This document shows, in pieces, positions 1-5,642 of a DNA stretch of 23,941 bases. This stretch comes from a virus: the IMG/VR virus record IMGVR_UViG_3300031587_000009, positions 1-23,941 of that record; one strand, given 5' to 3'. The translations under genes and the position numbers were made by a program. Each line of letters begins with the position of its first letter. The stretch's first letter is position 1. The notes beneath the pieces were generated by a model. That model worked only from the letters and a program-made list of their open reading frames with translations, ran no database searches and was not told the origin of the DNA.

Positions 1-189
1 AAAGGTAAAGGTAAAAGTAATACAGGGGGGGCTGGGGGGAAAACGAGACTTTTACCCATCCCCGGCAAATGCTGTTCAAAAAAGGGCTGTGGGATGCCCG
101 CCGTTCATAGGATTACCAGCGGGGCCGGATATGATTTTTGGTATTGTCCGGAGCACCTGCCGGAAAAGGTCAAGGCCAAATATGAATGA
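1..189 (+). CDS. Small Cys-rich (zinc-binding-like) protein, 5' end cut by window
   Basis: Frame 1 is open from the first base to TGA at 187-189, giving 62 visible residues with no start in view. The visible part has a Gly-rich stretch, then CCSKKGC (Cys24, Cys25, Cys30) and, about 20 residues on, YCPEH (Cys49, His52). This spacing suits a single zinc-binding knuckle, and the C-terminus is Lys-rich. It is the first of several Cys-rich mini-proteins on this strand. Its function is not recognised. Runs of seven and six G near 25-40 encode the Gly-rich part. The reading frame is convincing because of the paired Cys/His motifs, but the gene is incomplete. Confidence 0.6.
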   Translation, partial: KGKGKSNTGGAGGKTRLLPIPGKCCSKKGCGMPAVHRITSGAGYDFWYCPEHLPEKVKAKYE

Positions 190-219
190 AGCCCGGGCCG
201 TTTTTTTGAAAAGGCAGAA

Positions 220-483
220 ATGACAATTTCAAATGTAAGACTGGTACGTCTTCTGTCCCATCCAAACTTAGCCCAAGTTAGGTATTACATAGGCAAATGG
301 GACGATGGGTACAGTCCTTGGCTGTGTTGGAGTGACCTTAAAATTTTAGCACCGAACCTCTGCAAAGGCATTCGACCAGGCCAATCATGCAAGATTAAAC
401 TTACCAATTTGAAGCGTGGTTTCAAGTTGGAGAGAATCCCGGAGCGTGCTGGCAAAAGACCAAAGCAAGAATCAGGGCTATAA
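220..483 (+). CDS. Hypothetical small basic protein
   Basis: The 87-residue protein is Lys/Arg-rich, especially in its second half, and has no membrane segment. It has two Trp-containing strands early (GKWDDGYSPWLCW) and a basic tail. The ATG follows the weak purine-rich stretch AAAAGGCAG. It sits 30 bases after the preceding Cys-rich gene and 82 bases before the next gene, within the same + strand run. I do not recognise the family. It could be a small nucleic-acid-binding phage protein, but only the basic composition suggests this. Confidence 0.55.
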   Translation: MTISNVRLVRLLSHPNLAQVRYYIGKWDDGYSPWLCWSDLKILAPNLCKGIRPGQSCKIKLTNLKRGFKLERIPERAGKRPKQESGL

Positions 484-565
484 AAGGGTAAGGCTCAAGA
501 AGAATAATCGACTGGCGGGCCTGCCAGAGTCTTTCCCATTGATTTTATAGGGAATGAGCTAAAGA

Positions 566-859
566 ATGAGATGCCACCGTTGCGGTTTATGTTGTCTTAA
601 AGTCGGACGAACATTTTGGAAATGCGGATTGCTTACGCCTGAAACAGTCGCAGCCTGGCCGCCAGAGATAGTCAAGCAAGCCCATAATGGAGACCATGAA
701 GACAGTGAACTATCTTGCGAAATGCTAATTATGGATGGTAAACACTTCGCGTGCAAACTCCATAATGAATACGGGTATAAAGCTAAACCATTATCTTGCA
801 GACAGTATCCTTTTAGAGATGAGAAATGTTTTAGAGAACAAGCAGATGCTCGATATTAA
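566..859 (+). CDS. YkgJ-family cysteine cluster protein
   Basis: The 97-residue protein begins MRCHRCGLCC (Cys3, Cys6, Cys9, Cys10) and later has an YGYKAKPLSCRQYPF segment. Together these are the signature of the YkgJ / UPF0153 cysteine-cluster family, which is thought to bind zinc or an iron-sulfur centre through CxxCGxCC and CRxYPF. Further Cys residues lie between (CEML, CKLHNEYG) and after (EKCF). Members are often 100-200 residues; this one is short and stops soon after the second motif. The family has no firmly established reaction. The ATG is weakly preceded by purines. It belongs to the run of Cys-rich proteins on this strand. Confidence 0.75.
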   Translation: MRCHRCGLCCLKVGRTFWKCGLLTPETVAAWPPEIVKQAHNGDHEDSELSCEMLIMDGKHFACKLHNEYGYKAKPLSCRQYPFRDEKCFREQADARY

Positions 860-915
860 CTGTACATGGCAGCATGGTAAGCTCAGTATTACCGACCTGG
901 GACAAAGGAGGCCTT

Positions 916-1155
916 ATGACTGAAAAGCAAATCGGGCTGGCCTGGTTGGGATATTTGGCATTTTACCTTTTGGTTTGGCTGTTTGCTCTCACAGGCCTGA
1001 TATATGTTGTGATAAGCTGCCAGGCATTACAGCCTGAGCGCAGAATTGACAAAGCTTTTCTGCTTGACCCTAATATCCCGCCTGCAGAGAAGAAAGTCCT
1101 CTGGCAGAAAATGGCCAAGCAGCGCTCGGCGACAGGGGAATGGATTGATAAATGA
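916..1155 (+). CDS. Small membrane protein (single transmembrane segment)
   Basis: The protein has 79 residues. The start at 916 is chosen because AAAGGAGG lies just upstream (904-911), a near-perfect ribosome binding site; an upstream in-frame ATG at 874 lacks one. Residues about 5-35 form one long hydrophobic segment (GYLAFYLLVWLFALTGLIYVV). A charged cytoplasmic-type tail follows and ends RSATGEWIDK. The last 48 bases (1108-1155) recur, with 39 identities, at 1300-1347 in the next gene region. The stop overlaps the ATG of the following small gene (ATGA). The family is unknown. Confidence 0.65.
   Translation: MTEKQIGLAWLGYLAFYLLVWLFALTGLIYVVISCQALQPERRIDKAFLLDPNIPPAEKKVLWQKMAKQRSATGEWIDK
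1108..1155 (+). repeat. Direct repeat copy 1 (gene 3' end)
   Basis: These 48 bases, the end of the small membrane protein gene, match 1300-1347 at 39 positions. Both copies end in TGA and encode the shared motif RSATG(E/Q)WI(D/E). Confidence 0.8.
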
Positions 1156-1310
1156 GATATGCTTACGGGAAACCAATTGAATCAAGGTGTCGGGGCGTTG
1201 TTTTTTTAAGCAGCAGTTTTTATCGCCCCCGGATCAGCCAGTGCCGAAGAAACAAACCCCGAAATGGACTCTATTGCCATGTGCATAAAAGACTCGCAAA
1301 AGATGCCTAA
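1152..1310 (+). CDS. Mini zinc-finger-like protein (52 aa)
   Basis: This ORF begins at the ATGA overlap with the previous stop and encodes 52 basic residues. The pattern is one Cys near residue 13 and then SQCRRNKPRNGLYCHVHKR (Cys31, Cys42, His45). That C...C(R/K)...G.YC..H layout is common in tiny phage proteins thought to bind one zinc ion. It competes with another frame (1159-1347), which also shows signs of coding, so it may be real, decaying or overlapping. Support comes from the Cys/His spacing and the coupled start, not from codon statistics. Confidence 0.45.
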   Translation: MRYAYGKPIESRCRGVVFLSSSFYRPRISQCRRNKPRNGLYCHVHKRLAKDA

Positions 1311-1347
1311 AGAGCGCTCGGCGACAGGACAATGGATTGAGCAATGA
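1159..1347 (+). pseudogene. Broken paralogue of the 916-1155 membrane protein gene
   Basis: In this frame an ATG at 1159 leads to a hydrophobic stretch (GALFF, stop, AAVFIAPGSASA). A TAA at 1207-1209 interrupts it, after which it runs on to TGA at 1345-1347. The C-terminus reads KMPKERSATGQWIEQ, against KMAKQRSATGEWIDK in the preceding gene. The nine base differences are synonymous or conservative (K/K, Q/E, E/Q, D/E) except for one A-to-P change and one K-to-Q change, a pattern left by selection in this frame. One base change, TTA to TAA, would explain the break. Alternatives are a 28-residue product from ATG 1264, or coding lost to the overlapping frame. Confidence 0.4.
1300..1347 (+). repeat. 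Direct repeat copy 2 (end of broken paralogue)
   Basis: This is the partner of the copy at 1108-1155, about 190 bases downstream in the same orientation. The substitutions mostly preserve the encoded peptide, so the copy is old and was kept as protein-coding for some time. Confidence 0.8.
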
Positions 1348-1359
1348 TTAGGCAAAAAA

Positions 1360-1914
1360 ATGAAGAATGTTACGCCTATAGCTGAACGAGTCATATTAGA
1401 CTTGTGCGGGGGGACCGGGGCCTGGTCACGGCCTTACAGCATGGCGGGTTACGATGTGCGAAATATCACCTTGCCCTGCCATGACGTAAAGACCTATCTG
1501 CCGCCGGAAAAAGTCTATGGCATTCTTGCTGCGCCGCCGTGCAGTGAGTTCAGCATAGCCAAAGGCAGTCTGCCAAGAGATTTTGAGTCGGGTTTTGAGA
1601 TTGTCAAAGTATGTCTGGAGATAATCTGGCAGGTCCGGCTGCGTTGCAAATTGCAATTCTGGTGTCTGGAAAATCCCAAAGGATTTCTGCGCCAGTTCCT
1701 GGGCAAGCCTGCCTGTACGGTTCGTTACTGGTGGTATGGCGACGGCCTCGATAAGCCAACAGACCTATGGGGCTATTTTAATCCGCCCAAGCGCCGCTAC
1801 AATGAGCCGCCTGGTCTGCTGCAACCCGTTCAGAATATGCCATCTCTTGGCGCGATAAAGAGAGCGATTACCCCTTCGGGTTTCGCTGAGGCATTTTTCC
1901 AAGCCAATCAGTAA
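1360..1914 (+). CDS. DNA cytosine C5-methyltransferase-like protein
   Basis: The 184-residue protein has ILDLCGGTGAW (residues 12-22), an SAM-binding motif I. Next is AAPPCSEFS (57-65), which matches the motif IV Pro-Cys nucleophile loop with Cys61, and then LENPKG (103-108), which occupies the place of motif VI (Glu-Asn) with Pro instead of the usual Val. These fit C5-cytosine methyltransferases. The length is far below the usual 300-400 residues, and a separate target-recognition domain is not evident. Short phage proteins with this layout are commonly annotated as DNA methyltransferases. The likely role is methylating phage DNA against host restriction. The shortened domain leaves open a different pyrimidine substrate. 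Confidence 0.7.
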   Translation: MKNVTPIAERVILDLCGGTGAWSRPYSMAGYDVRNITLPCHDVKTYLPPEKVYGILAAPPCSEFSIAKGSLPRDFESGFEIVKVCLEIIWQVRLRCKLQFWCLENPKGFLRQFLGKPACTVRYWWYGDGLDKPTDLWGYFNPPKRRYNEPPGLLQPVQNMPSLGAIKRAITPSGFAEAFFQANQ

Positions 1915-1926
1915 GAGGATAAAAAA

Positions 1927-2250
1927 ATGGCGACCAATAATCGGAACAGCTATGACAAGAACGCCCCTTGCGTTTGCTGCGGTGAGCCGGTCATCGCAGC
2001 CTCTATGGGCGGAACAAACCTCTGCCCCTGGTGTGACATGGGCATTTGCAGGTACTGCCATGTCTTTATCTTTGTGCTAAAAGAGGAAATAGATGGCGGT
2101 CAGTCTAAAAGAAACTTGTTGGAACACATGGCTTGGCATAAAAAGCAACAGAATGGTTCAGCCGCAAAAAGGGCAATTCTCGGAATCTTAGACGCGATCT
2201 ACTGCCTGGCAGAAGCAGCTCGAATAATTGACAGGAGAACCTTATCCTGA
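1927..2250 (+). CDS. Zinc-ribbon-like Cys-rich protein
   Basis: The 107-residue protein has three CxxC pairs in its first half (CVCC, CPWC, CRYC) and then a HMAWH pair, so there are enough ligands for two zinc sites. The C-terminal half is helical and Ala/Ile-rich (LGILDAIYCLAEAARII). The start ATG follows AAGAGGATAAAAAA, an acceptable binding site, 12 bases after the methyltransferase stop. The function is unknown. It may be a protein- or nucleic-acid-binding adaptor. Confidence 0.65.
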   Translation: MATNNRNSYDKNAPCVCCGEPVIAASMGGTNLCPWCDMGICRYCHVFIFVLKEEIDGGQSKRNLLEHMAWHKKQQNGSAAKRAILGILDAIYCLAEAARIIDRRTLS

Positions 2251-2283
2251 TAATTAAGGTCAGGTTAATCTGAAAGACAAACC

Positions 2284-2466
2284 ATGAAAGAAGCAAGGCA
2301 CAGGGTATCGTCCGTTAGCCTAAAAGTCAGACCAAAAAGAGGTTTTGATTGCCGATGCCGGGTCTGTGGTAGGGAAGCCAGAATCACCTGGGGAACAACA
2401 TCACGGGACTTAGGCAAGGTCAAGATCTACTGTCCAAAATGCAAGGATAACTACGTCTTTGTATAA
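2284..2466 (+). CDS. Single zinc-ribbon protein (60 aa)
   Basis: The 60-residue basic protein has the Cys pattern CRCRVCG then about 24 residues and CPKC, the two knuckles of a zinc ribbon. The N-terminus is strongly basic (VRPKRG). No strong ribosome binding site is visible before the ATG. Such free-standing ribbons in phages often bind nucleic acid or RNA polymerase, but nothing here shows which. Confidence 0.6.
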   Translation: MKEARHRVSSVSLKVRPKRGFDCRCRVCGREARITWGTTSRDLGKVKIYCPKCKDNYVFV

Positions 2467-2492
2467 GTTATAGATTTTCAAGGGGTTCAAAA

Positions 2493-2645
2493 ATGGCTGA
2501 AGTAAAACAGGATTCAAGAGACACATTCATCGTCAAACTGGATGAAGAAGAGATCGCAGAGCTGGAACGATACGAAGAGATCTGGGATCTTAGTACAGAG
2601 GAGACCTTCGCTAAGATTGTTGAGGAAGGCTTTGGGGTCTTATGA
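2493..2645 (+). CDS. Ribbon-helix-helix-like small protein (50 aa)
   Basis: The reading frame runs from ATG 2493 to TGA 2643-2645. After a short polar head comes DTFIVKLDEEEIAEL (a beta-strand, then helix one). The segment ERYEEIWDLSTEETFAKIVEEGF then forms a turn and helix two. This resembles the Arc/MetJ/CopG ribbon-helix-helix fold of short DNA-binding dimers. The gene's stop overlaps the next ATG (2642), suggesting coupled translation with the radical SAM enzyme. It may regulate the operon or act as an accessory subunit. Fold assignment is by eye. Confidence 0.6.
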   Translation: MAEVKQDSRDTFIVKLDEEEIAELERYEEIWDLSTEETFAKIVEEGFGVL

Positions 2646-3409
2646 TGATACCGCCAATCTATAAACCTAAAGGCAAGGCCGCCGAGTATTCGCACCTTGC
2701 GCTGACCGTTTACGGCGGCGATTGCGGGCACGAATGTACTTACTGCTGTATCCGCCGAATGAATCAGAGATTCAAACGTTCGGCAGCGCCGCATATAATA
2801 CCGGGATTATTCCGGGCATTCTGCAAACAGCTTGAAACCTTCAAGCCGGACAATCGCCGCGTGCTGTTGAGTTTTTCATCCGACCCTTATCAACCGCTTG
2901 ACAAAATTGAAGGAATGACTAGGTCAATCTTATGGATGTTGTCACGGCAGAATATAGCATTTCAGGTACTGACAAAATCCGTAAGCGCCGTTCACGACCT
3001 TGACCTCTATATGCCGTGCGACGCCTTCGCCACGACATTAACCTTTCTTGACAGCCGCTGGAAAGACTTTGAACCTAAAGCATCCTCCCCGCAAGAGCGG
3101 ATCGTTGCTCTGGACAAGGCGCATAGGCTCGGTATAGAAACCTGGGTAAGTCTTGAGCCAGTTCTTGATGATGAGGAAACGCTTAGAATAATCAGGGAAA
3201 CGTACACGCTTGTAGACTTGTATAAAATCGGCATACTGAACTATGGACAACCACCAAAACCGATTAGCTGGCGCCGGTTCGGAATCAAAGCGATAGATCT
3301 GTGCGAAAAGTTCGGCAAGCCGTACTTCATCAAAAAAGACTTAGCCAGGCATTTGACCGGCTTTCCGTTTACCAATACGGATAATCGCTGTTACGATTGG
3401 ACAAAATGA
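2642..3409 (+). CDS. Radical SAM enzyme, SPL-like phage family
   Basis: The 255-residue protein has CGHECTYC (Cys28, Cys32, Cys35), the CxxxCxxC site for the 4Fe-4S cluster that cleaves S-adenosylmethionine. Downstream LSFSSDPYQP, VLTKS and WVSLEPV are characteristic of the spore-photoproduct-lyase-like (Rv2578c-type) radical SAM proteins. The length is typical for phage members, which lack a known substrate. An unusual Cys36 directly follows the third ligand, where Tyr is usual in related proteins. It overlaps both neighbours (ATGA at the start, 4 bases with the PP-loop gene at the end), implying a coupled unit. A nucleotide or nucleic-acid modification role is plausible but unproven. Confidence 0.8.
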   Translation: MMIPPIYKPKGKAAEYSHLALTVYGGDCGHECTYCCIRRMNQRFKRSAAPHIIPGLFRAFCKQLETFKPDNRRVLLSFSSDPYQPLDKIEGMTRSILWMLSRQNIAFQVLTKSVSAVHDLDLYMPCDAFATTLTFLDSRWKDFEPKASSPQERIVALDKAHRLGIETWVSLEPVLDDEETLRIIRETYTLVDLYKIGILNYGQPPKPISWRRFGIKAIDLCEKFGKPYFIKKDLARHLTGFPFTNTDNRCYDWTK

Positions 3410-4170
3410 GCAAATTACTTTGCGGCAAATCTCTTGACCAAATAGCCATCGAACGCCTTCAAATGTTCGAGCCCGCTGCTCTGGCAAAATCGCCGGACGG
3501 TTACTATGTAGCCGTTTCCGGCGGAAAGGATTCCGATGTTGCGTGGGATTTGGTTCGCCGGTCCGGCGTCAGACACACTGCTCATTATCATGTCACTACC
3601 TGCGACCCGCCAGAGCTTGTCCGGCATGTGGCAAATCAAAGGGATATATTTTTTGAAAAGCCCGAAATGACGATGTGGCAGCTTATCAGAAAGAAAAAAC
3701 TTGCGCCTACGCGGAACCGGCGGTTTTGCTGTGAAATCTTGAAAGAACGAGGCGGCATTGACCGCCTTGTAGTCACCGGGGTCCGCTGGGAAGAGTCAAG
3801 TAAGCGAGCAAAAAGAAAAATGTTTGAGACCTGCTACCGGCAAAAAAACAAACAATTCCTCAACGTCATTATAGAGTGGAGGACGTCCGATGTTTGGGAA
3901 TATATCAGAACGCACGATTTGAAGGTTTGCGAGCTTTACGCAGAAGGCTGGAAGCGCCTGGGCTGCGTGCTTTGTCCGATGAAGCGGGACATCGAACGTG
4001 AAATGACTCGTTGGCCGCGAATCACCGACATGTGGAGGCGGGCCATAATCGAAAGCTATCGGCAAAGGGATTTCAGCCGCTTTGATTCTGCCGAGGCATA
4101 CTGGCGCTGGTGGCTTGCGCGCGACAAACAAATACCGGATGATAAACAACTCCACTTTTTTAGCGACTGA
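3406..4170 (+). CDS. Phosphoadenosine phosphosulfate reductase family (PP-loop) enzyme
   Basis: The protein has 254 residues. ATG 3406 overlaps the preceding stop and is preferred over an upstream in-frame TTG. SGGKDSD at residues 38-44 is the PP-loop that binds ATP/PAPS-type nucleotides. RRFCCEILKE (Cys108, Cys109), GVRWEES (125-131) and GCVLCPM (Cys187, Cys190) are landmarks of the phage PAPS-reductase-like family. The last Cys pair, with the earlier one, could hold an iron-sulfur cluster as in DndC/TtcA-type sulfur enzymes. True assimilatory CysH function is unlikely in a phage. Sulfur transfer to, or adenylation of, nucleic acid is a reasonable guess. It is coupled to the radical SAM gene. 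Confidence 0.8.
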   Translation: MSKLLCGKSLDQIAIERLQMFEPAALAKSPDGYYVAVSGGKDSDVAWDLVRRSGVRHTAHYHVTTCDPPELVRHVANQRDIFFEKPEMTMWQLIRKKKLAPTRNRRFCCEILKERGGIDRLVVTGVRWEESSKRAKRKMFETCYRQKNKQFLNVIIEWRTSDVWEYIRTHDLKVCELYAEGWKRLGCVLCPMKRDIEREMTRWPRITDMWRRAIIESYRQRDFSRFDSAEAYWRWWLARDKQIPDDKQLHFFSD

Positions 4171-4206
4171 GTGGAACTTTTGCGAAATTGAGAAAGGAAA
4201 TCAGGA

Positions 4207-4362
4207 ATGAGTGTGGAAAAAGCGATAAAGTTGTTGGAAGGTTTGGAGAAGGCTTTAGTAATTGAGTTTGGTGAGGCTGTTGTGGACTGTCAGTACGGAG
4301 ATTTAAGAAGGGCTCTTGAAGAATTGGAAAAGGGTAGTGGAGACAAGGAGAACCGGCAGTAG
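4207..4362 (+). CDS. Small acidic helical protein (51 aa)
   Basis: The ATG at 4207 follows GAAAGGAAATCAGGA, a strong binding site. The 51 residues (MSVEKAIKLLEGLEKALVIEFG onward) look like two amphipathic helices rich in Leu and Glu, with a polar tail. There is no membrane segment and no Cys motif. It begins 36 bases after the PP-loop gene. The family is unknown. Confidence 0.55.
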   Translation: MSVEKAIKLLEGLEKALVIEFGEAVVDCQYGDLRRALEELEKGSGDKENRQ

Positions 4363-4378
4363 ATTGGGAGACGATTTT

Positions 4379-4441
4379 ATGCACTCAAAAGATGAACGAT
4401 TAGATGCGGTTGATCTGCCGTTGAAAGGATTGTGGCAATGA
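4379..4441 (+). CDS. Possible 20-residue leader peptide
   Basis: ATG 4379 is preceded by GGGAGACGATTTT, a plausible binding site. The frame ends at TGA 4439-4441, overlapping the next ATG (ATGA at 4438). The peptide is MHSKDERLDAVDLPLKGLWQ. The arrangement suits a short leader whose translation delivers ribosomes to the following membrane-protein gene. A random short frame is possible. Confidence 0.35.
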   Translation: MHSKDERLDAVDLPLKGLWQ

Positions 4442-4596
4442 AAGAGATTTGGGAATTTTTGGTGATCGTTTTCGCGACAATGGCCGGTTTTTTAGGCTTG
4501 GTTATTGTTATCTCTGGCATAGTTTATGGATTTGCAAGGCTGGTCGCACGTGCTATTTTTGACGAGGCAGAACGACGGAAAGAAAAGAAAAAATGA
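4438..4596 (+). CDS. Small membrane protein (52 aa)
   Basis: The 52-residue protein opens with MKEIWEF and then a long hydrophobic segment of about 30 residues (LVIVFATMAGFLGLVIVISGIV). It ends in a highly charged tail (EAERRKEKKK). This is the topology of one transmembrane helix with a cytoplasmic basic tail. It is the last + strand gene and converges with the lysis genes of the late operon. It could be an early membrane protein or a lysis accessory; no family is recognised. Confidence 0.55.
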   Translation: MKEIWEFLVIVFATMAGFLGLVIVISGIVYGFARLVARAIFDEAERRKEKKK

Positions 4597-4619
4597 AGTC
4601 TATGCGAAACAATGCCTAT

Positions 4620-4892
4620 TTACGGCAAAATGCCGTGACTCAAGACCCAGCCTTCGCAATCCCGCAGCCAATTATACCGCGCCCGCGTTACCAGGACTCC
4701 GCCAAACGGGGCAGGTTGGTTCGGGTCAATCTCGATGTCATCAAACCGGATTCCCGCGACTGAGGTCTGCCAACTGCTTGCAGACTTGCAGCCAACGGGC
4801 GCGAAGCTTGTCATACTCAGGACTGCCAACACGCTCATAATCCATAGCAGCTTCAAGGTCGCGTTTTTTCTCCTGTAGTTTTTGAATCTCAT
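4620..4892 (-). CDS. Outer-membrane spanin-like lipoprotein (Rz1-like)
   Basis: The 90-residue protein has a basic N-terminus (MRFKNYRRK), a hydrophobic core (LLWIMSVLAVLSMTSF) and a Cys at residue 35 in PVGC. This fits a lipoprotein signal peptide, although Pro at -3 is non-ideal. The mature part is Pro-containing and short (about 55 residues). Its first half lies inside the 4741-4995 gene in another frame. This nested overlap is the hallmark of two-component spanins (Rz/Rz1), which fuse the inner and outer membranes at lysis. The position next to a holin-like gene agrees. The ATG has no obvious binding site, as is common for Rz1. An accidental frame is possible, but the signal peptide argues against it. 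Confidence 0.6.
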   Translation of the reverse strand: MRFKNYRRKNATLKLLWIMSVLAVLSMTSFAPVGCKSASSWQTSVAGIRFDDIEIDPNQPAPFGGVLVTRARYNWLRDCEGWVLSHGILP

Positions 4893-4995
4893 GCTGTTTT
4901 TTTTCTTTAGCTGCCGGCCAGAATCTTGTCAGCAGCGCCAACAGAAGCGCCGCAATCGAACCGAGCGCGCCGAGGATAATAGTCCACTTTTCCAT
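4741..4995 (-). CDS. Inner-membrane spanin-like protein (Rz-like)
   Basis: The 84-residue protein has one N-terminal transmembrane helix (IILGALGSIAALLLALLTRFW). A periplasmic-type coiled coil follows (KEKKQHEIQKLQEKKRDLEAAMDYE). This is the layout of the inner-membrane spanin Rz, but it is shorter than lambda Rz (153 residues). The 3' half contains the start of the lipoprotein gene in a different frame. It starts 2 bases after the holin-like gene's stop, so it probably relies on coupled translation. A membrane-anchored coiled-coil protein of another role is the alternative. Confidence 0.6.
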   Translation of the reverse strand: MEKWTIILGALGSIAALLLALLTRFWPAAKEKKQHEIQKLQEKKRDLEAAMDYERVGSPEYDKLRARWLQVCKQLADLSRGNPV

Positions 4996-4996
4996 C

Positions 4997-5215
4997 TTAG
5001 GAAATCATTTTCTTGGCCGTTAGCCTGCCGATAAAAGCAAGCGCGCCGCCGATTATGATTGCCGCTTGCTCCAGCCAGGCCAAAATGTTTTCCTTTTCGG
5101 TCTCGATTGTCTCGGCTTGCGTCACATTGCCAAGAATCCGCAAGACAGCAACAGCCAGGACTATCGCAGCGCCCCAGATAGTTTTACTTTGCCACCACTT
5201 TTTCGTTTCTTCCAT
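4997..5215 (-). CDS. Holin-like phage membrane protein
   Basis: The protein has 72 residues. Two hydrophobic segments (TIWGAAIVLAVAVLRILG and AAIIIGGALAFIGRL) flank an acidic loop, and the ends are charged (ETKKWWQSK, TAKK). WWQSKT...WGA at the front and GG.LAFIGR.TA at the end are typical of small two-helix phage holins. Holins form the inner-membrane lesion that times lysis. The start at 5215 is chosen because AAAGGAG lies 5 bases upstream. An ATG at 5230 that overlaps the previous stop would add five residues. The spanin-like pair lies directly downstream. Function is inferred from topology and neighbours. Confidence 0.65.
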   Translation of the reverse strand: MEETKKWWQSKTIWGAAIVLAVAVLRILGNVTQAETIETEKENILAWLEQAAIIIGGALAFIGRLTAKKMIS

Positions 5216-5226
5216 TTTTACTCCTT

Positions 5227-5478
5227 TCATGCCTGAATTTGAGGATGGTTGTCAAGGTCGTGTTTGAGTTTGCGAAGGCCATCGCCGATTTTCTTTACGC
5301 GCTCCCTCAATATAATGGAGCTGGCTTCAAGTGAGCGCAACATAGCCTCCACCCTTTCAACAAGCTCATTATATTCTCCATTAGCCAGAAGGATTTCGCG
5401 ATTAATGTGCTGCAATTGCCAGTCAGGTCTATCGTTTATTGTTTTGGCCAGATTCGGTCCTCGAGCTTTCTTATCCAA
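5227..5478 (-). CDS. Coiled-coil hypothetical protein
   Basis: The 83-residue protein is soluble and mostly helical, with heptad-like spacing (REILLANGEYNELVERVEAML, RERVKKIGDGLRKLKHDL). No ATG is available: the frame opens with TTG at 5478, just after AAATCAAGAG, and overlaps the previous gene by 43 bases. The stop overlaps an ATG of the next gene. Its place between a membrane coiled-coil protein and a holin-like protein suggests a lysis or virion accessory role. Its identity is unknown. Confidence 0.5.
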   Translation of the reverse strand: MDKKARGPNLAKTINDRPDWQLQHINREILLANGEYNELVERVEAMLRSLEASSIILRERVKKIGDGLRKLKHDLDNHPQIQA

Positions 5479-5642
5479 CTCTTGATTTCGTCCAACTGCT
5501 TGTCGAATTTGCTTTCAAGGCAATTGAGTCGGTCTTTAAGATGCTTCAAATCGTTGACGTGAATTGCGTATGAGCTTATTACGCTGAAGATAAAACCGGC
5601 CAGACTAACACCAAAAATTATCCACAAGCGCACATCGTCCAT
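5436..5642 (-). CDS. Membrane-anchored coiled-coil protein
   Basis: The protein has 68 residues. One transmembrane helix (LWIIFGVSLAGFIFSVISSYA) is followed by a coiled coil (LKHLKDRLNCLESKFDKQLDEIKSWIRKLEDRIW). The start at 5642 is chosen because it forms a TAATG overlap with the stop of the LamG gene; an ATG ten codons earlier lies within that gene. The topology is spanin-like, so it might be a second inner-membrane spanin, a holin regulator or an anchor. It is in the same polycistron as the lysis genes. Confidence 0.55.
   Translation of the reverse strand: MDDVRLWIIFGVSLAGFIFSVISSYAIHVNDLKHLKDRLNCLESKFDKQLDEIKSWIRKLEDRIWPKQ

Noticed and set aside
190-210. GC-rich palindrome followed by seven T, resembling a terminator on the + strand
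   Set aside because: The palindrome GCCCGGGC has no room for a loop, so a stable hairpin is not expected. It also lies just before a gene.
1202-1208. T TTT TTA slippery heptamer in the 1152-1310 frame
   Set aside because: A -1 slip there enters a frame with no recognisable domain and a stop soon after. It also does not lead into the RSATG frame, so frameshifting has no support.
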